This document shows positions 12,960 through 23,522 of a stretch of 64,000 nucleotides of DNA, piece after piece. The notes below the pieces were generated by a model, which was given only the letters and a program-made list of their open reading frames with translations, was not told the DNA's origin and searched no databases. Source of the stretch: Adineta steineri (lineage: Eukaryota; Rotifera; Eurotatoria; Adinetida; Adinetidae); contig CAJNOI010000053.1 in assembly GCA_905250115.1 (NCBI GenBank), positions 401,947 through 465,946 on the forward strand. The letters run 5' to 3'. A program made the position numbers and the translations under genes. Positions within the stretch are counted from its first letter, which is position 1. Every line of letters begins with the position of its first letter.

Positions 12960-13510
12960 GGGTACCCGCAGGGACTAAAGGGTAGTTGCTTAGTGCGCTC
13001 AACGATGAATTTTTCTAGACAGATTGATCAAAATCAATCTATCGTGAACTTCACTTTCCGCGTACACAAAAATAACGTTGACTCTACGGAGAACAATCGA
13101 ATATCACACAGACACACTATCAAGGTATATGGTTTTTTGATGGTTTTTCACAAGTGTGATACTGAAGATATTTCGAACGCAGCATATCCACTCCCTATTA
13201 TTTTACATCAAGTTATAGCTCTGCAAGAGTTCTATCTATTCTAAAAAAAACTGTTATTGGTAATATGAAAAACAAACAAATATCGCCCTGATACTTTGTC
13301 AACATATATGATTTTTCTAGTTTACCGACCCTGTCATACAGGGCAACTCTGTGTGCAACCCATTTACCCCTATCATTTAGTACCATTTTATAGCCCATGA
13401 AATTCTCTATTGAATGGTGTATGACACACGCATTTCATTCGACTCTGATAGAATAGTTTCGTACAAGAATGGTGTTATATTATTTTTCCCAAAAAAGAAT
13501 ATACAAAGCG
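12958..13510. repeat. Repeat A, second copy
   Basis: Direct repeat of 11700-12235 in the same orientation. The CTAAGG/CCTTAG stem of copy 1 is degraded here to CTAAAG/GCTTAG. It ends in TTTTTCCCAAAAAAG. Divergence is visible by eye but the blocks stay collinear. Confidence 0.8.
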
Positions 13511-14151
13511 GGAATAGACATTGACCTTGTTTTTTTGATTCTTAGTCAACAATAAAAAGTTCTAACGGCAGTGTCAGTATATGTGAGTTTTTTCATCGTT
13601 TTCGGACAGTGTAATGTTAAGGAAACCTCAAACGCACCATATTTACCCCCTATCGTTATTCAGAGCTCTTGACAAATTCTATCTACTCTAAAAACACTAG
13701 GTAAGAGGAGCAGTTTATAACTGAATTTGTGTTTGTATCTGGGGGGTTTACGATCATAAGCAACCTCATGAATTTGTAAGAGATATATGATAGATACAGA
13801 CATCAGTATTTTCATAATAACTCACCAATATTAATAGCTATCGAGTTCGGGTTTTTACCTTTCGATAGTCCTTTTGACTAGCTACAAAACCAGGTATTTG
13901 GAAAACCCCAATACTACTAGACATCGGAGACATATCTAGGCAATTTGATTTTTGGATACAATTTTTGTGCATTTTGAGACCTTTTTCAGGCGATATTTTG
14001 TTAGAAAGCTACGATTTGGTTCAAAACTAATATCAGATTCGGAATCAGCGCTAAAAACTGAGTCGATTTATATATGGTGTGAATAGTTTTGAGAACAATA
14101 TTTTGTTTTGAAAAAAAATCCCTATACCCCTCCTCACGGATTGTCTGATCA

Positions 14152-14360
14152 ATAATGAGAATTTTTTTTATAACTCAGCAATGGCATAACCGATTGGGCT
14201 CATCTTCGAACTCGACCGAGATATCAACGAGACTAAACTGTGTAGAAAATTTCAGCTCAGTCTGATTCTCCTTTCGAGAGTTATCGTGTAAACGGCCGGA
14301 CGGCCGGACGGACACACTGACCGATTCTAGTAGTGTACTCACTTTTTGAGTACACAAAAA
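14152..14360. repeat. Repeat C copy 3 with a terminal hairpin
   Basis: Third copy of the hairpin-ended unit, with a GGACGGCCGGACGGAC tract and a perfect 9-bp hairpin at 14333-14355 (GTGTACTCA, CTTTT loop, TGAGTACAC). The open frames on the minus strand at 14175-14472 lie in this repeat and are not genes. Confidence 0.8.
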
Positions 14361-15938
14361 GGATATATGTCGGTGATATTGTAACAACCATGAAAGCAGA
14401 AACAAAAGAAACCGTATTTATGTCATTTATGCATGACAAAAGAAGAGAAAAAGTAAAACTATATGAAGACATAAGATCATATATTGTATCTTACTAATTG
14501 GTGATTCGATATTTCAGTAAAGTTATAAATAGACCTGTACTATTATGAATAAATCGCGGATTTAATTTAAGCTGAATGATTTGATCCTTTCTATGTATTA
14601 AGTTTATGATAAGTAGAAAAGAATTAAACAGTTATTCCAGAAGGTTTTGTAAACAAAGCAACAAAAGAAAAATTAATAAAATAAGATCGACCAAGAAAAA
14701 AAATATATTTCATCGTTCCAGAACATAATTCAACTGGACCAAGTATGTATTGATTTCGCTTCATAATTTAGTTTTCATCTCAGCAAATTATAAATGAAAA
14801 ATGCCACATAAAGCTGATTATATACAATGAACTATATCAAAAAATGGAACTTCCTAAAGAAATTACTTTCAGATTTCTGAACAAGTTTATTTGTATCTTG
14901 AAGATGATCTAAGTTTGAAATTTAAAAACAATTGTCAAGATCTGATTATCGTTAGTGATCTAGCATGCAATGATGCGCTTTATATTAAAATCCAACATTA
15001 GAAAGGTATTTATAACATGAATATGTAAAGTGTGCGGCTGTGAGAGAACAATAATATTAACACTAACTTTGGACTGTATAGGCTTTTTATCTGAAATGTA
15101 TCAATATATGGCAAACGCAATATCAATAAGATATTGGAGAACATTTTTTTACACTATTATGTTTTCTATAGTATATTATTCCATTTTATGATATGGCTAG
15201 TCTTGAAAAAGATCATTAGAATGGATTTGTCTATAAACGAGCATATATGAACAAAACAACAAATTCTAGAAAACAAGCTGCTAATCATATAGTGAGTTGT
15301 GGAATTGCAAATTTATTTATATGTATATCACAAAGTTATCAATAGTTCATACATATCGATAATATTTTGGCATGAAATTCATAATAAGAAGCATTTGTTT
15401 AATCAATTTTCTCGCATTGCTTTTTTATTTTACGATTATACTTAAGTATTTATGGGGTAATAATATAGACTATCTAATACTATAATAATATAGATAGGTC
15501 ATAGTATTGATTTTGTGAGAGATTCGTGTGGTACGTATTTACATCGTACTATAAGATGAATCATAGTATAGGTATTTTCCATATGTTCGTCCTCTTTCTT
15601 TTCTTGCATACACATGTTCGCTATAGCTGTCACTTCCTTCCGTTCTATCAGATATGTTCCAAAGTATTTTCCCTTGATTTTTTCCTTTCGTCTATAAACA
15701 ATATCTAATCTATTGTTTCAAGAATATAAGGATCCTTTTGGTTTATTCTATTCAACCGTTTGTTAACATTTTATACAAATAGATATCGTTATTTATGTAA
15801 AGATTTTTCGGTTTACATTTTTAAAATAAACATATACCCAAGAACATATAACTGATATGATAGAGACATAAACTAAAACAGAATTAAATCGATTTATAGA
15901 TTATGATAATAGTAATAATATCAACTTTTCATTCTATT
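14361..15938. other. Gene-poor stretch downstream of the hairpin repeats
   Basis: No gene can be supported. Short open pieces near 14390-14480 and 14880-15000 read like scraps of coding DNA (for example NNCQDLIIVSDLA), but stops interrupt them and no family can be assigned. They could be Helentron debris. Confidence 0.4.
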
Positions 15939-16780
15939 CTCTTTCTCGTAGAGAAGAGTCCAGTAAACATAAATTGTCTGCTTGCTTGCTTGCTTGCTTG
16001 TATGTCCGCAGGGTCAAAAAAACATTGAAATTTAATTTTTCAGATACTTCCGGAAAACTTTCAATGGGGGGTAATCGAGGGTGGGGAACTTGAATCTGCG
16101 GTTAGTTTATTAAAATTAACTATTTAATAATTAGTTAATAATTAATATTATTAATTTTTGAAATATTGTCGAAAAAGTTGGACCAAAGGGTAATCGAGTA
16201 TGGAGACCTCGAATCTGCGGTTAGTTTATTAAAATTAACTAGTTAATAATTAGTTAATAATTAATATTATTAATTTTTGAAATATTTTCGAAAAACTGAC
16301 TAGGGGGAATCGAGTATGGAGAACTCGAATCTGAGATTGATCTATTAAAATTAATTAGTTAATAATCAGTTAATAATTGATATTATTAATTTTTGAAAAA
16401 GTTTGACCGAAGGGTAATCGAGTGCCAAGAATTCGAATGTAAGGTTAATTTTAGTTAAAAATCAATTAATAATTAATTAATATTATTAATCTCAAAGATA
16501 GTTCCTAGAAGGTTTCACCAGAGGGCAATTCGAGCATCAATTTTTTAGAAAAGACATTTTTGCGGCATTTCGTTGTGGAGACTTCGAATCTGATGTTAGT
16601 TTTATAAAATAATTTTATGGATCACTTTTTTAGGGAGAGAACCAATTTTTATAAAAAAAAATTTTATAAGGGATGACCGAAGGATAAGTAGGGTGGAAGA
16701 ACGCAAATCTGGTGTTAATTTTTCGAAACTGTATAAGCAAAAAGTTTAGTATTGTAGAATATGATTTCTACGAGAAAGAG
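15939..16780. mobile_element. Non-autonomous element with 13-bp inverted ends and internal tandem repeats
   Basis: The ends are CTCTTTCTCGTAG (15939-15951) and its exact complement CTACGAGAAAGAG (16768-16780). Inside lie a TGCT/CTTG microsatellite (about 15978-16000) and roughly four tandem units of 108-118 bases (about 16040-16530). The units share an ATCGAGtaTGGAGA...CGAATCTG block and an ATTAGTTAATAATTAATATTATTAATTT tract broken by changes. A fifth, decayed unit follows to about 16740. No coding capacity. Target duplications were not identified. Confidence 0.6.
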
Positions 16781-16809
16781 CTGAGCGAGTCCGCAGACGA
16801 GCGTTACTT

Positions 16810-16932
16810 GTTTTTTATTCGTAGTCGTAAATTCAAAGTGTGATTTAGTCAAACAAATTTTTATATTTATTACTAAAAAGTTTGTTTATTGATTACATCA
16901 TACTTTGAATACAAGATTAAGAATAAAAAACA
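16810..16932. repeat. Short imperfect inverted repeat
   Basis: Arms at about 16810-16866 and 16875-16932 are inverted copies: one has GTTTTTTATTCGTAGTC, the other GATTAAGAATAAAAAAC at its end, with TTCAAAGTgTGAT matching ATCATACTTTGAA inside. It could fold as a long hairpin. It lies just outside the 15939-16780 element and may be a small MITE. Confidence 0.55.
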
Positions 16933-18244
16933 GAATAAATAACTACTATTACACTATTAAATGTGTAAGCAATATATGTGAAAAAAAAGTGTAACATTAA
17001 TATTATCAATTATTTTAGTTTATTTATTCTACGTGGATCGTATCTTATTTACAAAGAAAAGTAAGATGTTCAGTGACTATTAGCTTGTTGCTTACTAACT
17101 AAAGATATAGTGTTTGATGTTTCTATCCAATCTGATAAAAGTTTATTCAGTACTATCATCATCATTCATATCAATATATTGTTTTTATTGTTTGTGTGGT
17201 TCATAAACTCTTTTAGTTCAGAATTATCGTTATTAAACATATTTCAGTATTTATAAGAATATGTAATAATTCATTTTCTCTATCTTATTTTTGAGCAGTG
17301 CTGAAACGACAATCACTGTCACCATTATTATGACTATTCTGATAAAAAGTAGTACTCATTGTCTTTCATAAAAAAATCAGAGACAATAATTAATGTGGCT
17401 GACTGCACGAACTGCATTTAACCACATTATTCCTTTTCATCCGATTCGTTCCATGGCAAATTCTTCTCCTTTCTCCTTTTTCTCGATACATGAGTTACGA
17501 TTTAAGTTATCCATTCGTTCTTTGGATGCAAGCTTTAATTTAAAATGATAAATGGCTGAGACAGTGAGATTGTAACGAGTGCAAATCTGAAATCTGTTTT
17601 TTAAAATTCAAATTCAGTGGGAAGGTATACAAATGCAGAAAAAAATAATAATTAACAGGTGATAGTTTCTTCACATAGACATACATGACTCAATAGTGAA
17701 AACATCATTGATATTTTAAATCTTATGTGTTTATGTATTAGTTAACGTTTTGTTTGGCTTGAACTCATTCATGAAGGAGTCTGAAAGACTTGGATAAATC
17801 TTTAAGTATAGTATATTAATAACATAAGGGAGATCATAAATAAATCATCAATAGATAAATAAGAAAATCGATTTAATAATATTTATTTGTCTTTTGTGTT
17901 AACATTAGTGTGATGTCACGAGCATATAACTAAGAAGTTATTGCTAAATGCATAGTGTAAAGTTTGTTTAAACAACTATAAGAAGATTGAATAAAAACTT
18001 TTTTCTTAGTTTGCATTATTTTGTTTATAAATTGAGACAAAAAAAACAAATTTGATGATGAGATCAACTTGTCATAGGCATTAATAAAAAACGACACAAT
18101 CTATACCGCTATACCGCTAAGCACCACTATACCGCTAAGTAATGATTTTCTTCAAATTCGTTTTTTTTCTCATTTGAAATGATTTTTCCGGAAATTCAAA
18201 AATCCCATGGCCTCGGGAATGTAGATGCAAATGATAATTATCGG
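16933..18244. other. AT-rich stretch without recognisable genes
   Basis: No frame with a recognisable motif was found on either strand. A small tandem of CTATACCGCTA-type units lies at about 18101-18140. Confidence 0.5.
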
Positions 18245-19217
18245 GAACGCGTTCCAGAAAAATAAATGCCCGTTTTTTCGTAAAAAACTGCGTTCCAGAA
18301 ACAGCGGAATGTGTTCTTGACCGTTCCGTTCTGGAACTAGGGTCCTGCGGGGTTGCCCCGATCCCGGCGGGATCGGGGTCGGTATCGGGATTAATGACGT
18401 TACGGGACCGGGACTTGAAATCCCGACCGCTGCTTCAACGGGATCGGGATCAGGACCCGGACGGGATAAAATTTTTCGGGACTTTGCTAATTATATCTTA
18501 TCGAAATGCAATTTCTTTTTTATTCAAAAATTCAATATAATCTTTCGTAAAAATAAAACTAAAATACACGTATAAACATGTCACGAAAAACAATGTTCGT
18601 AAGATAAATAAATAAGCAAGGTTGAAGAAACAACAAGTTTTGATTATTCTTTGAGTTCATCTTCACTCGATACGGTGTTATTATTTCCAGTTCGATGCTT
18701 CTTCGATACTGAAGGTGTCTGCTATTCACCTTCGTGCTCGTCGCTCGACTTATATTCATCGATTGACTTTCGTTCCTGTCTTTGATGATATAGATTTGTC
18801 CTTATTGATCTTGTCTTCGATTTTTCTCGTTTTACTTTAAATGTATTGAACTGTTTTATCTTTCTCGAATATGCATTCTCTTTTCGACTTAAGCGATTAA
18901 TTTGATATAGCATCTGACTGAAAGAGCTCAGAATATTATAATATACGCTTCAACGTCAGCTTTCTATCAACGAATCGTAATACTATGAAATGCTATCGAG
19001 TTGCGTCTTATTCCACATATGCGTTTAAAAGCTATTTCTGGTAGATCCAGAAAAATCGGGTTTAAACAGGACCGGGACGGGTTTCATCCAAGCGGGATAT
19101 AATCGGGATCGGGACGAAAAAACCCGGTCCCGCAGGACCCTATCTGGAACACGTTCCAAATTTTGTGGAACACTTTTTTTAAGAAAAAACGGGCATTTCT
19201 TTTTCTGGACCGTGTTC
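18245..19217. mobile_element. Outer inverted-repeat element, split by an inner insertion
   Basis: The left arm begins GAACGCGTTCCAGAAAAATA (18245) and the right arm is its inverted copy ending at 19217. The arms share TCCAGAAA, AAATGCCCGTTTTTTC and a GGAAC-rich inner part. Without the inner element the outer one would be only about 170 bases, that is, a foldback MITE. Its right arm overlaps the upstream open part of the acyltransferase frame, so that part is unlikely to be coding. Confidence 0.7.
18340..19140. mobile_element. Inner TIR element with TA target duplication
   Basis: The ends are GGGTCCTGCGGG (18340) and its exact complement CCCGCAGGACCC (to 19140). They are flanked by TA at 18338-18339 and 19141-19142. 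Subterminal DNA on both sides is rich in CGGGATCGGGA-type repeats. TA duplication is usual for the Tc1/mariner group, but no transposase is present, so family is unknown. Minus-strand open frames at 18559-18913 lie inside and show no transposase motif. Confidence 0.75.
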
Positions 19218-19307
19218 TACACTGTTATTTTCAATGATTATTTTTCACTGGGGCAGAAAGTTTTTTTTTCAGTGCATCGGCCGTCAATGATAACATTCAC
19301 TGGTATT

Positions 19308-21461
19308 ATGGAGAGTGTCGTCAAGGAGTGGGAATCTTTTTGGACACCATCATATCAACAAATCCCTGTTAATCCAAATTATAGACCTGATATTGACGGT
19401 TTACGAGCAATCGCTGTTTCTGCAGTGATAATATTTCATGTTTTTCGAACTTATCTCACCGGTGGTTTTGTGGGCGTGGACATGTTTTTCGTTATTTCTG
19501 GCTATTTGATATCTTCAATCATATATAAAGAACTCGATGCGGGTTCATTCACTTTCTTTCGGTTTTATGGTCGTCGAGTTAGAAGAATTTTTCCATCGTT
19601 GATTGTAGTGCTAGTTGCTTGTTATTTAGCAGGCCAACACTTTCTTCATCCCTTCGACATGAAAAAAGTAGGTGCCCATATTGTTGCCGCTTCAGGATTT
19701 CTGTCTAACTTTCTACTGTCGAGCGAATCTGGATATTTTGATGACGCCTCAGACACTAAACCCTTGCTTCATCTTTGGTCTCTTGGCATTGAAGAGCAAT
19801 TCTACATAATATGGCCGATCCTTCTTTACTTTTCATGGAAAGCAAAGTTGAATTTGGTAACGCTTGCAGTTGGGCTTACACTTTCTTCATTTACACTAAA
19901 TATTATTAGAGTGAAAACTAATAGTATACAAACATTTTACTGGCCGACGACACGTGTGTGGGAATTGTTGATCGGAGCATGTCTAGCTTTTATGACAATA
20001 CACACGAAGGATTATTTTGAAAATATTAAATGTCGATTAGATCGAATGCTCATAGCTTTAACATTCAGTGAAGTATCTAAATCCAACGGCTCTACATTAC
20101 GTAATGTCACATCAGTTATTGGGTTACTTTTGGTCATATTACCGATGTGTTTTCTCACAAAGTCATCTGTGTTTCCTGGATGGTGGGCAGCCGCCCCGAC
20201 CATCGGCACTGCACTCCTAATTTCTGTCGGTGCAACGCCTTGGATCAATAGAAAAATTCTTTCATCACGCGTACTTGTTGGGATCGGATTGATTAGTTAT
20301 CCACTCTATCTTTGGCATTGGCCTCTTCTTACATATATAAGCATTATCCTTAAAAATAACGTTTCTAACTATATACGCACTGGTATCATTTTTTTGAGTA
20401 TCATTATTTCTTGGGTTACTCATATTTGTATTGACAAGCCGTTTCGACTGGGACGGTTTCTGAACATAAAGTTTGCTTTACTATGCATTTCGATGATAGG
20501 TATGGGCTTCTTAGGTTACTACACAAATCAATATACTGATTTTTCCTATCGATTTTCAAAAGTTCTAGGTAACTACACAAATCAATATGACGGCTTATCC
20601 TATCGAGACCCAAAAGTCATTCAGGAGATTACAAACTTTGAAAAGAAATATTTTCTAATTTCTGCGCGGAGTTATAGACATGGAACATGCCTCCTAGATC
20701 GCGCACAAGATGTAACAAAATTTGGCAACTGCGTGGATAACATCGAAAAGCCTAACTCGAGTTCTGTAATACTATGGGGTGACTCGCATGCAGGTCATCT
20801 TTATCCTGGAATAAAAGCTGATAAACCAAATTTGCGGCTGACACAGCTGACGGCAAGCGGTTGTCCTCCAATTACTGAATTTGAGGCTAAAGATAATCGA
20901 TATTGTAAACGGATACGCGACTATATTTTAAAAAGAATCTTGAATGAAAAACCAAATACAGTAATACTTGCAGCTTATTGGTTCACGTACGATTGGAAAA
21001 ACTTAACAAACACTATTAAAACCTTGAAGAATGCAACTATAAAGAACATTTATTTGGTGGGACCGGTTCCGATTTGGCAGAATACCTTACCAAAGAATCT
21101 TTATAATTATAGGTTGAAGTATAAATTAGACCAAGTGCCCATGCGCATGAGCAGTGGTTTAGTTCCGAACATAGATACTTTAGATCAGAAAATGGAAGCT
21201 TTTGCTTTCAAAATGAAGATCAACTATATTTCTCCATACAAAATATTCTGCAACTCTGATGGTTGCTTAATGAGAACTGGAAACAGTATCGGCACACTAA
21301 CAACCTATGATTATGGTCACCTGACAGTTGCTGGATCCACGTTCCTTGTATCACATTTTCTGAAAACTTTGCTTCACCCCAAGGGAGAAAAGGCGGATCC
21401 TGGATCCTCGGATCCTCTGAATTTTTTGGATCCTGATGGATCGTCGTGGATCCTAAGATAG
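19308..21461 (+). CDS. OafA/YrhL-type membrane O-acyltransferase with C-terminal SGNH domain
   Basis: Predicted integral membrane enzyme that would transfer acyl (often acetyl) groups to a glycan or other acceptor. The N-terminal acyltransferase-3 domain starts at YRPDIDGLRAIAV and includes FFVISGYLIS, RRVRRIFPSL and the hallmark HLWSLGIEEQFYIIWPILL, with about ten hydrophobic segments. The C-terminal SGNH hydrolase-like domain has the GDSH block (VILWGDSHAGHLYP) and a late DYGHLTVAG block supplying Asp/His. The frame is open from 19212, but the first 30 codons overlap a MITE arm. I prefer ATG 19308 (ATG 19287 is the alternative). A TTTTTTTTTCAG tract ending at 19272 could be a splice acceptor for an unseen upstream exon. 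There are no introns in the body and the family is mainly bacterial (related animal NRF-6 proteins lack this SGNH arrangement). Horizontal origin is inferred. Confidence 0.85.
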   Translation: MESVVKEWESFWTPSYQQIPVNPNYRPDIDGLRAIAVSAVIIFHVFRTYLTGGFVGVDMFFVISGYLISSIIYKELDAGSFTFFRFYGRRVRRIFPSLIVVLVACYLAGQHFLHPFDMKKVGAHIVAASGFLSNFLLSSESGYFDDASDTKPLLHLWSLGIEEQFYIIWPILLYFSWKAKLNLVTLAVGLTLSSFTLNIIRVKTNSIQTFYWPTTRVWELLIGACLAFMTIHTKDYFENIKCRLDRMLIALTFSEVSKSNGSTLRNVTSVIGLLLVILPMCFLTKSSVFPGWWAAAPTIGTALLISVGATPWINRKILSSRVLVGIGLISYPLYLWHWPLLTYISIILKNNVSNYIRTGIIFLSIIISWVTHICIDKPFRLGRFLNIKFALLCISMIGMGFLGYYTNQYTDFSYRFSKVLGNYTNQYDGLSYRDPKVIQEITNFEKKYFLISARSYRHGTCLLDRAQDVTKFGNCVDNIEKPNSSSVILWGDSHAGHLYPGIKADKPNLRLTQLTASGCPPITEFEAKDNRYCKRIRDYILKRILNEKPNTVILAAYWFTYDWKNLTNTIKTLKNATIKNIYLVGPVPIWQNTLPKNLYNYRLKYKLDQVPMRMSSGLVPNIDTLDQKMEAFAFKMKINYISPYKIFCNSDGCLMRTGNSIGTLTTYDYGHLTVAGSTFLVSHFLKTLLHPKGEKADPGSSDPLNFLDPDGSSWILR
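21396..21455. repeat. GGATCC-rich repeat at the 3' end of the acyltransferase frame
   Basis: GGATCC or GGATC recurs at least five times in 60 bases. The translated tail (ADPGSSDP, LDPDGSSWIL) looks unrelated to SGNH domains. The ancestral stop may have been lost and the frame extended into repeat DNA. Confidence 0.7.
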
Positions 21462-21533
21462 GTCTACAATTATTAGCAAGATTATTTTACCTAGTAATTT
21501 CTCTTATTATTTTTCGACTGATTTTATAACGAG

Positions 21534-21776
21534 GGTGTGAGTGTGGGTGTGGGTGGGTGTTGGTGTAAGTATGAGTGCGCGTGTGCATGTTGACGTTACT
21601 ACCGGTACTCAATCAACTAAAATCTACACCCACACCCACACCCACCCACACCCACACCCACACCCACCCACACCCACACCCACACCCACACCCACCCCAC
21701 ACCCACCCCACACCCACCTCACACCCACCCACACCCACACCCACACCCACCCCACACCCACCCCACACCCACACAC
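21534..21776. repeat. Telomere-like CCCACA/TGTGGG arrays in opposed orientation
   Basis: A G-rich block (GTGTGGGTGTGGGTGGG type, about 21534-21570) is followed after some 55 bases by a longer C-rich block of CCCACA units with CCCA slippage variants (about 21628-21776). TGTGGG is, from memory, the telomere repeat of bdelloid rotifers, so this looks like interstitial telomeric or subtelomeric DNA. Predicted proteins from this block are simple-sequence artefacts. Confidence 0.8.
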
Positions 21777-22525
21777 TCAAAAAATCTCTAAAATTGGAAA
21801 AAACATTAAAAAATCAGTTTTTTTTATTTCTGAAATTTTTTTTTTCAAGAAAATGGATTATTTGGTACTTTGAAAAAAAATCAAAATTTTTCACCAAAAA
21901 CTTTTCAAAAAAGTATTAAAACTGATATATTCTTACTCAGCTTGACGAGCTCTATCCAACCATGTATAAAAAAAGCAAAAAAAATTTTGCTTTAATTTTG
22001 CATTAGCTGCACCTTACTAGGGTTAATTAAAAATTGAACTTTATTTCAGGAGACAATACGAATTTTTTAGAAGGTAATGTTAAAATGGTATGAACTATAT
22101 TGTAAAATACGGCTTCGGTTCATTTACTCACTAAAATTAAAGAGATAGAAATTCTACCCAGTTCACAGATTTGAAATGATAACTTACATTAACCACGGTT
22201 AAATCTTATAAACACAGTTTAAAGTTATAACCAAAAATAGCTTTTGAACCGAAAAGTTGATTATCTATAACTCAAAAGTTGTAACTCAAGTTATAACTCA
22301 GCCCTTTTAAACTCCGACTCTGATAAAAATAGAAAAAAACAGACAATAACTGCAAATCTTTTTTCTTCACAGTTTGATGCAAATTGAGTTGTTTCAATTT
22401 TTTGTTGCTTCTGATGTCAAATTGGACCAGTGTATTGATATATATGAATTTTCTGCATCTTCGTTCTGATTATTCTCTTATTTTTAATTTTAGTCGATTT
22501 GTGTCTATTTTCACGCAAGGGGGTA
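21777..22525. other. Homopolymer-rich non-coding stretch
   Basis: Long A and T runs directly after the telomere-like array, then AT-rich DNA with a short TTATAACTCAAAAGTTGTAACTC-like partly repeated region near 22255-22305. No gene supported. Confidence 0.45.
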
Positions 22526-22920
22526 ACAGCGGACTTCAAGACTTCAAGACTTCAAAGACTTCGAAAGACTTCAAGAGACTTCCACAAGGGAGACTTCAAT
22601 TTTTCAAAAGACTTCGAAAGACTTCGAAAGATTTCAGAAAACTTCGATAGACTTCAACAGACTACAAGAGACTTTAAGAGACTTCAATGGACTTCACAGA
22701 CTTCAAGAGACTTCGTAGATTTTAGAAGACTTTATAAACTTCAAAAGATTTCAAAAGACTTCACAGACTTCAAAGACTTCAAGTGATTTCTAAAGACTTC
22801 ACGACAGTTCATGAGACTTCAAAAGACTTTACGAGACTTCATAAGATTTCATAAGATTTCATAAGACTTCGCAAGACTTCATAAGACTTCATGAGACTTC
22901 ATTTGACTCCAGGCGTGAAG
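22526..22920. repeat. ACTTC-based minisatellite
   Basis: About 390 bases of irregular tandem units built on GACTTCAA or GACTTCGAAA (spacing 8-16 bases); the later part shifts to ATAAGACTTC and ATGAGACTTC variants. Open frames here (22384-22786) are simple-repeat peptides. Confidence 0.85.
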
Positions 22921-23001
22921 TCTCTGTTGTTTCCCCCTCGATTGTAACAGAATAATAGAGTCATTCTCCCTAATAACGACGCAAAATAAATACATCATCT
23001 T

Positions 23002-23101
23002 NNNNNNNNNNNNNNNNNNNNNNNNNNNNNNNNNNNNNNNNNNNNNNNNNNNNNNNNNNNNNNNNNNNNNNNNNNNNNNNNNNNNNNNNNNNNNNNNNNN
23101 N
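23002..23101. other. Assembly gap (100 N)
   Basis: Exactly 100 undefined bases, a conventional scaffold join of unknown true size. Sequence on the two sides may not be adjacent in the genome. Confidence 0.99.
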
Positions 23102-23115
23102 GGTCATGGCAGTTG

Positions 23116-23152
23116 TTCACACCCACACCCACACCCACACCCACACCCTAAT
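23116..23152. repeat. Short telomere-like CCCACA array beside the gap
   Basis: Five to six tandem CACCCA units, C-rich on the plus strand, lie 15 bases after the gap. On a left-hand chromosome end the plus strand would read C-rich, so the orientation fits a telomere facing left. Confidence 0.75.
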
Positions 23153-23522
23153 CGACCGGCTTATGTTGTCGAGGGTCATCGAGCAGTTGTTGGTCTTGAA
23201 AATCGACCAGATGTTGTTGTCGACGATGTTGATGATGATATCTGTGAAAAATAAAAGGGTAAAACTGTGTGTTCTATTCTCTATTAGAGAACAATAACAG
23301 AACACAACTATAGTAGTCTGATTGGGCTTCTGTTTCTCTCCAATCATCATTCATGTTAAATTTTACACGTTTTAACACAAAAGAGGGCTCCACCTGCGCT
23401 TTATTTATCAGGCAACAAAAAAAAATCATGATGACGTCATTTTATCGGTCGACCCCTCCCCCCTGTCATCAGTTGTCACTTTTTGGCGGGCCCCCCCCCC
23501 CCCCCCCCCTAGTGATGACGTA
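23153..23522. other. Non-coding stretch upstream of the NRPS
   Basis: No adenylation-domain homology is present although the NRPS needs one here. There is a run of about 20 C (about 23489-23510) flanked by TGATGACGTCAT and TGATGACGTAAT, a possible short direct repeat. Confidence 0.5.

Noticed and set aside
11735..13398. Small frames on both strands downstream of the Helentron
   Set aside because: All fall in repeats A and C; equivalent frames in sister copies are interrupted.
16040..16530. Tandem repeats considered as a CRISPR array
   Set aside because: Units are ~115 bases, contiguous and drifting, with no unique spacers; host is eukaryotic.
21541..21919. Two overlapping His/Pro/Thr-rich open frames
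   Set aside because: They are translations of the CCCACA simple repeat and adjacent homopolymers; no independent coding signal.
22384..22786. Open frames with repeated KTSKDF-type peptide
   Set aside because: Direct product of the ACTTC minisatellite in two frames.
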